A stretch of DNA of 10,159 nucleotides, taken from assembly GCA_947258905.1 (NCBI GenBank), contig CAMYKF010000644.1, positions 1-10,159 of the forward strand, read 5' to 3'. Below are positions 7,559 to 10,159 of the stretch, piece after piece. The translations under genes were made by a program, and so were the position numbers. How positions within the stretch are numbered: position 1 is the first letter of the stretch; each line of letters opens with the position of its first letter. The notes below the pieces were generated by a model. It was not told the origin of the DNA, searched no databases, and saw only the letters and a list, made by a program, of their open reading frames with translations. This stretch comes from an uncultured Pirellulaceae bacterium (GTDB lineage Bacteria > Planctomycetota > Planctomycetia > Pirellulales > Pirellulaceae).

Positions 7559-8272
7559 TTATCCTGCTTCCGCAGGCCACGCCACGATTTCCCTGTCACC
7601 CTTGATCGCTGACTCGTTGAGAACCTCGATCTCGTAATCAAGTGACTCGAGAAACTCCATCACAAACTGATGTTCGGTCTCTCCGTGAGTGGCTACCAGC
7701 ATACGCGGCCGACGCCGCGAGATCGTGCGCCGGGCGCCGCGGATGGCGTCAATCTCTCCACCCTCGACATCGATCTTGATAAAGTCGGGCATCGGGTAGC
7801 CCTCGCGTTCGATCAACCAATCGACGGCCACGGTCGCGACCTGCAAGTTGCCGCTGCCGGACAGATGACCGGTGCCGGTGCCGGTTCGAGATTCAAACCG
7901 TGCCTGGCCGGGACGATCAGCGACCGCGGCCTCGATCAACGTCACGTTGGACACGTGATTGATGTCCATGTGACGCTTGATGCAGGCAATATTCAGCGGT
8001 CGGGGCTCAAATACGAGAACGCGGCCGGTGTCCCCCACCAGTTTGGATTCCACCATGGCAAAGTACCCGACGTGGCCGCCAATATCCCAGGCAGTTTGTC
8101 CGGGAGTCACGCTTTTGACCACGGCCGCGGTCTTGGCTGGTTCATAAGTGCCTTGCAGGAATCGCTTGCCGGCAAAGGCGATCCAGCGATGACCACGCAA
8201 TGGGCCACCTGTGATTGGCAGGGTAAACCACGCCGTGGTGAATTTCAGCTTTTCCCGGATACTGCGAAACAT
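7559..8272 (-). CDS. FkbM-family SAM-dependent methyltransferase
   Basis: A 237-residue methyltransferase. An in-frame ATG lies 58 codons upstream (8446), but that stretch overlaps the ATPase gene and has no family match. ATG 8272 has AGAGGA 5 bases before it and gives the normal FkbM length. Motif I, the SAM-binding loop, is WDIGGHVGYF (62-71), the adenosine-binding acidic position is in VLVFEPRP (85-92), and the FkbM hallmark FIKIDVEGGEIDAIRGA spans 164-180. The family O-methylates sugars and other hydroxyls in polysaccharide or natural-product pathways; the acceptor here cannot be told. There is no signal peptide, so it is cytoplasmic. It starts 76 bp after the ATPase gene on the same strand with no evident terminator between, so read-through from the repair-like operon is possible, but a functional link is not shown. 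Confidence 0.92.
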   Translation of the reverse strand: MFRSIREKLKFTTAWFTLPITGGPLRGHRWIAFAGKRFLQGTYEPAKTAAVVKSVTPGQTAWDIGGHVGYFAMVESKLVGDTGRVLVFEPRPLNIACIKRHMDINHVSNVTLIEAAVADRPGQARFESRTGTGTGHLSGSGNLQVATVAVDWLIEREGYPMPDFIKIDVEGGEIDAIRGARRTISRRRPRMLVATHGETEHQFVMEFLESLDYEIEVLNESAIKGDREIVAWPAEAG

Positions 8273-8348
8273 GGCGTTCCTCTGATTTGATACGGCGAAG
8301 TTTCCCCGACTTTTAGTCAAGTTGCGGGATGCCGGCATGGGTAATTTT

Positions 8349-9050
8349 TCAATTCTGCGAGTCGACCGGGTCCGGATTTCCCTGTTCGACCAGTACGCGC
8401 GAACCATCGGGGACGAGTCGGTAGATGCGGTCGGCGTAACGATCAAACAGACTGAGGTCGTGGTGACTGATCATCAGCACCTGAAAACCGAGTTCCCGAG
8501 CCGCCTGGTCGACAATGCCTGCCAGTCGCGGGACCAGCTCGGCGCGGAGCCAGCAATCCTGCTCGTCGAGCACCAGAAAGCGGCGGTGCGATTCCTGCGG
8601 CAGCGTCGCCAGAGCAAACATTCGCAGGCCGACACTGAGGATATTTTGTACGGAGCCGCCAGTTCCTCGCTGCACGTCCTCGATGTTGCCATCCCGCGAC
8701 ACAGAAAACTCAACGACGGCCGAGCCGCGTTTGAAATCGGCCGTGGCCCGGAATTCGATCGGTTGTTCCAGCACGTCCTGCAGGGCCACGGAAAGTTTTT
8801 CCTGCACGATCTGCAATTCGCGTTCAAACAATTGCTCGCCCAGTTCCTTCAAGGCGTCGGTGACGGGCTGGGCCAGCGCCAGCAACTCGTCCAGTTCGGC
8901 GAGGCGTTGTTGCAGGTGGGTCTGGCGTCGTTGTTTCTCCTCGCGTTTTCCAGCCAGACGCTCGGCGCGGTGACGCAAGGCGACCGGTGAGGCCGCCGGC
9001 CGTGCGGGCGGGTCTGTCAATTGGGTCGCAGTTTTGGCCGGATCGGTCAT
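8349..9050 (-). CDS. Rad50/SbcC-like ATPase C-terminal lobe, lacking Walker A
   Basis: A 233-residue protein resembling only the C-terminal half of an SMC/Rad50/SbcC ABC-type ATPase head. After a proline- and alanine-rich leader (1-25), residues about 26-90 are a short coiled coil. A beta segment (98-120) leads to a signature-type region GTGGSVQNILSVGLRMFAL (129-147), then Walker B FLVLDEQD (158-165, catalytic pair D162-E163) and an H-loop MISHHD (193-198). There is no P-loop (GxxxxGKS/T) anywhere in it, so it cannot bind ATP in the normal way alone and would need an N-lobe partner. Known Rad50 heads assemble from N- and C-lobes joined by a coiled coil; here the halves appear to be separate proteins. 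It starts 7 bp after the coiled-coil gene, suggesting translational coupling. It probably works with the metallophosphoesterase in DNA-end processing (inference). Confidence 0.85.
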   Translation of the reverse strand: MTDPAKTATQLTDPPARPAASPVALRHRAERLAGKREEKQRRQTHLQQRLAELDELLALAQPVTDALKELGEQLFERELQIVQEKLSVALQDVLEQPIEFRATADFKRGSAVVEFSVSRDGNIEDVQRGTGGSVQNILSVGLRMFALATLPQESHRRFLVLDEQDCWLRAELVPRLAGIVDQAARELGFQVLMISHHDLSLFDRYADRIYRLVPDGSRVLVEQGNPDPVDSQN

Positions 9051-9057
9051 GGTCTTT

Positions 9058-9369
9058 TCAAACGTCGTCGTTGTCTTCGCCTTCAGTGAATCCGGCGTCG
9101 ATTTCCTTTAACTGTTGTTCAATGGCGTCGAGACTTTCTTGATACTCGGCCTGTTGCTGTTGATTGCGTTTCTTCATATCGGCCAGCTGCTGTTGCAGTT
9201 GTTCGAGATCGTCGGTGCCGAATTGTTCACGAGCCTGCTGCTGGAGTTCGGCGAGCCGATTCATGGCCTCCTCGCGTTGCGTTTTCACCTTGATCTGTCG
9301 CTCGTGCAGCTTTTTGTGCCGCTCCCGCAGCTGCTCGATCGATTGACTGGCGGGACTGGATTTAGACAT
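9058..9369 (-). CDS. Small coiled-coil protein between the nuclease and ATPase-lobe genes
   Basis: A 103-residue acidic protein that is almost entirely coiled coil. Residues about 9-95 are rich in glutamine, glutamate, lysine and leucine (for example QLRERHKKLHERQIKVK near the start), and the tail is acidic (EGEDNDDV). A longer frame starting at 9546 exists, but ATG 9369 is preferred: GGAGG lies 6 bases upstream, the extra part is antisense-style low-quality sequence inside the nuclease gene, and the coil begins only here. It overlaps the metallophosphoesterase stop by 8 bases (ATGTCTAA) and ends 7 bases before the ATPase-lobe gene, so the three are co-translated. It has no Walker A, zinc-hook CxxC or other catalytic motif. 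I infer a structural subunit supplying the coil for a split Rad50-like complex; no family is recognised. Confidence 0.88.
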   Translation of the reverse strand: MSKSSPASQSIEQLRERHKKLHERQIKVKTQREEAMNRLAELQQQAREQFGTDDLEQLQQQLADMKKRNQQQQAEYQESLDAIEQQLKEIDAGFTEGEDNDDV

Positions 9370-10159
9370 CGACAACCTCCGTTTGTGTAACCTGGCCGGC
9401 CAGTTTGCGGATTTCCCTGGCCACAGCCGGATCGAACTGGTCGAGATTTTTTTCCAGAAACTGGTGCAACCCCGCGCCACTGTCAGTGCGTCGTGTTTGC
9501 AACTCACGCAAACCGTCGACAAACCGTGACGGGGAATCAGCCTCATCCGAGTGTATTACCGCCTGGTGAAAGACCGCGTCGGCCGGTTCGTGCGGCACTG
9601 TGATCTCGCTTAATTGATAGTCGTCCGGCAGCACATCGATACGCAACACCGCGGGCACGTGGTCGCGAATGGCATCGACTCGCGAGCGGCGGCTGATGTT
9701 GCCCGGTGTCAGCCAGCGTGTGCGACCCTTTTGAACCGGCGGCAGACGCCGGTGAATGTGGCCATTGATCAACAAGTCGACATTCCCGATCTCAAAGGGC
9801 GAAAACCGTCCGATACCGTCGTACCCGGCAATGGCAATGTCATGATGTGTCAGCCAGACGACCAGTGGCGATTCCTCAAACAGGCTTTTACGCCGGGGCA
9901 GGCGTACCGCTTCGGGGACCCGCTGCCGGTACGACGAACCGCCAATGACCACGGGCCGCCCATTCATCTCGCCGACCCACATCCGGTCTTCGCTGACCAG
10001 TTGCAAACAACCGGCCTTGATCAGGATCGACAACGAGTCGTTTTCGTTCAGCGTGGTTTCGGCGCAATCATGATTGCCGTAAATCCCCACCACCTCGATC
10101 GACAGCATCATTTCGATCAGCTGGCCGACCAGCCACGTGGGATTGTCACGAGGTTTGTC
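9362..10159 (-). CDS. Mre11/SbcD-like metallophosphoesterase (partial, N-terminus beyond right edge)
   Basis: The frame is open to the right edge, giving 265 residues; an internal ATG at 10111 is not the real start because coding continues upstream (DKPRDNPTWLVGQLIE). Calcineurin-like phosphoesterase motifs are visible: YGNHD (motif III), LTHHD (motif IV histidine) and NGHIHR (motif V), followed by LTPGNISRR, in the place where Mre11/SbcD proteins have a conserved PGS-type turn. The first two metal-binding motifs (DxH and GDxxD) must lie off the window; the terminal DKPR would suit the tail of a GDLFDK-type second motif. A C-terminal extension of roughly 110 residues follows, as in DNA-repair nucleases of the family. 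Its stop overlaps the next gene's start by 8 bases. With the ATPase lobe downstream it probably acts as a DNA exo/endonuclease (inference); a phosphodiesterase of other substrate is the alternative. Confidence 0.9.
   Translation of the reverse strand, partial: DKPRDNPTWLVGQLIEMMLSIEVVGIYGNHDCAETTLNENDSLSILIKAGCLQLVSEDRMWVGEMNGRPVVIGGSSYRQRVPEAVRLPRRKSLFEESPLVVWLTHHDIAIAGYDGIGRFSPFEIGNVDLLINGHIHRRLPPVQKGRTRWLTPGNISRRSRVDAIRDHVPAVLRIDVLPDDYQLSEITVPHEPADAVFHQAVIHSDEADSPSRFVDGLRELQTRRTDSGAGLHQFLEKNLDQFDPAVAREIRKLAGQVTQTEVVDV

Noticed and set aside
7670..8990. Plus-strand frames of 206 and 222 codons (7670-8290 and 8322-8990)
   Set aside because: They are antisense to the FkbM methyltransferase and the ATPase-lobe genes, both of which carry clear family motifs.
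9050..9060. Possible frameshift joining the coiled-coil gene and the ATPase-lobe gene into one protein
   Set aside because: The coil gene ends in a natural acidic tail and the ATPase lobe has its own ATG and disordered leader. The 7-bp gap looks like ordinary operon spacing, not a broken gene, although relatives should be checked.

Overview
The window looks like a chromosomal segment from a planctomycete, probably Pirellulales-like. This is an inference from style, not a database match. The supporting signs are a CsrA beginning MLVLSRKKNES, exported proteins rich in DUF11/CARDB-type Ig-like domains, long secreted coiled-coil proteins with no clear relatives, moderately high GC and loosely packed genes. 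I see no rRNA, tRNA, CRISPR array, insertion sequence or phage gene.

Left part (1-5037): three exported proteins. A secreted helical/coiled-coil protein runs leftward off the window edge (1-1258). It is divergent, across 255 bp, from a secreted protein with proline-rich and helical segments (1514-3043), whose helical part faintly recalls TolC-type efflux helices. That gene converges on a leftward gene for a four-repeat Ig-like surface protein (3166-5037). A strong hairpin at 3095-3129 lies between the two stop codons and probably terminates both. All three proteins have signal peptides, so this is probably an envelope or periplasmic locus of unknown function.

Middle (5038-7450): a 497-bp gene-free divergent region precedes csrA (5535-5816). 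This is a canonical RNA-binding CsrA core with an extra, apparently disordered C-terminal tail of about 40 residues. A GC-rich hairpin overlaps the end of the csrA coding region, and two more follow, the last being a good intrinsic terminator. An exported imidazolonepropionase-like amidohydrolase with a complete two-metal site follows (6035-7450).

Right part (7559-10159): four leftward genes. From right to left they are a Mre11/SbcD-like metallophosphoesterase (cut by the right edge), a 103-residue pure coiled-coil protein overlapping it by 8 bp, a 233-residue Rad50/SbcC-like ATPase C-terminal lobe starting 7 bp later, and, 76 bp further on, an FkbM-type methyltransferase. The first three are clearly coupled and look like a split Mre11-Rad50-type DNA-end-processing complex. 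The ATPase has the signature, Walker B and H-loop regions but no Walker A. Its N-terminal lobe must therefore be encoded elsewhere, possibly just beyond the right edge, or be absent. This is the most interesting part of the window.
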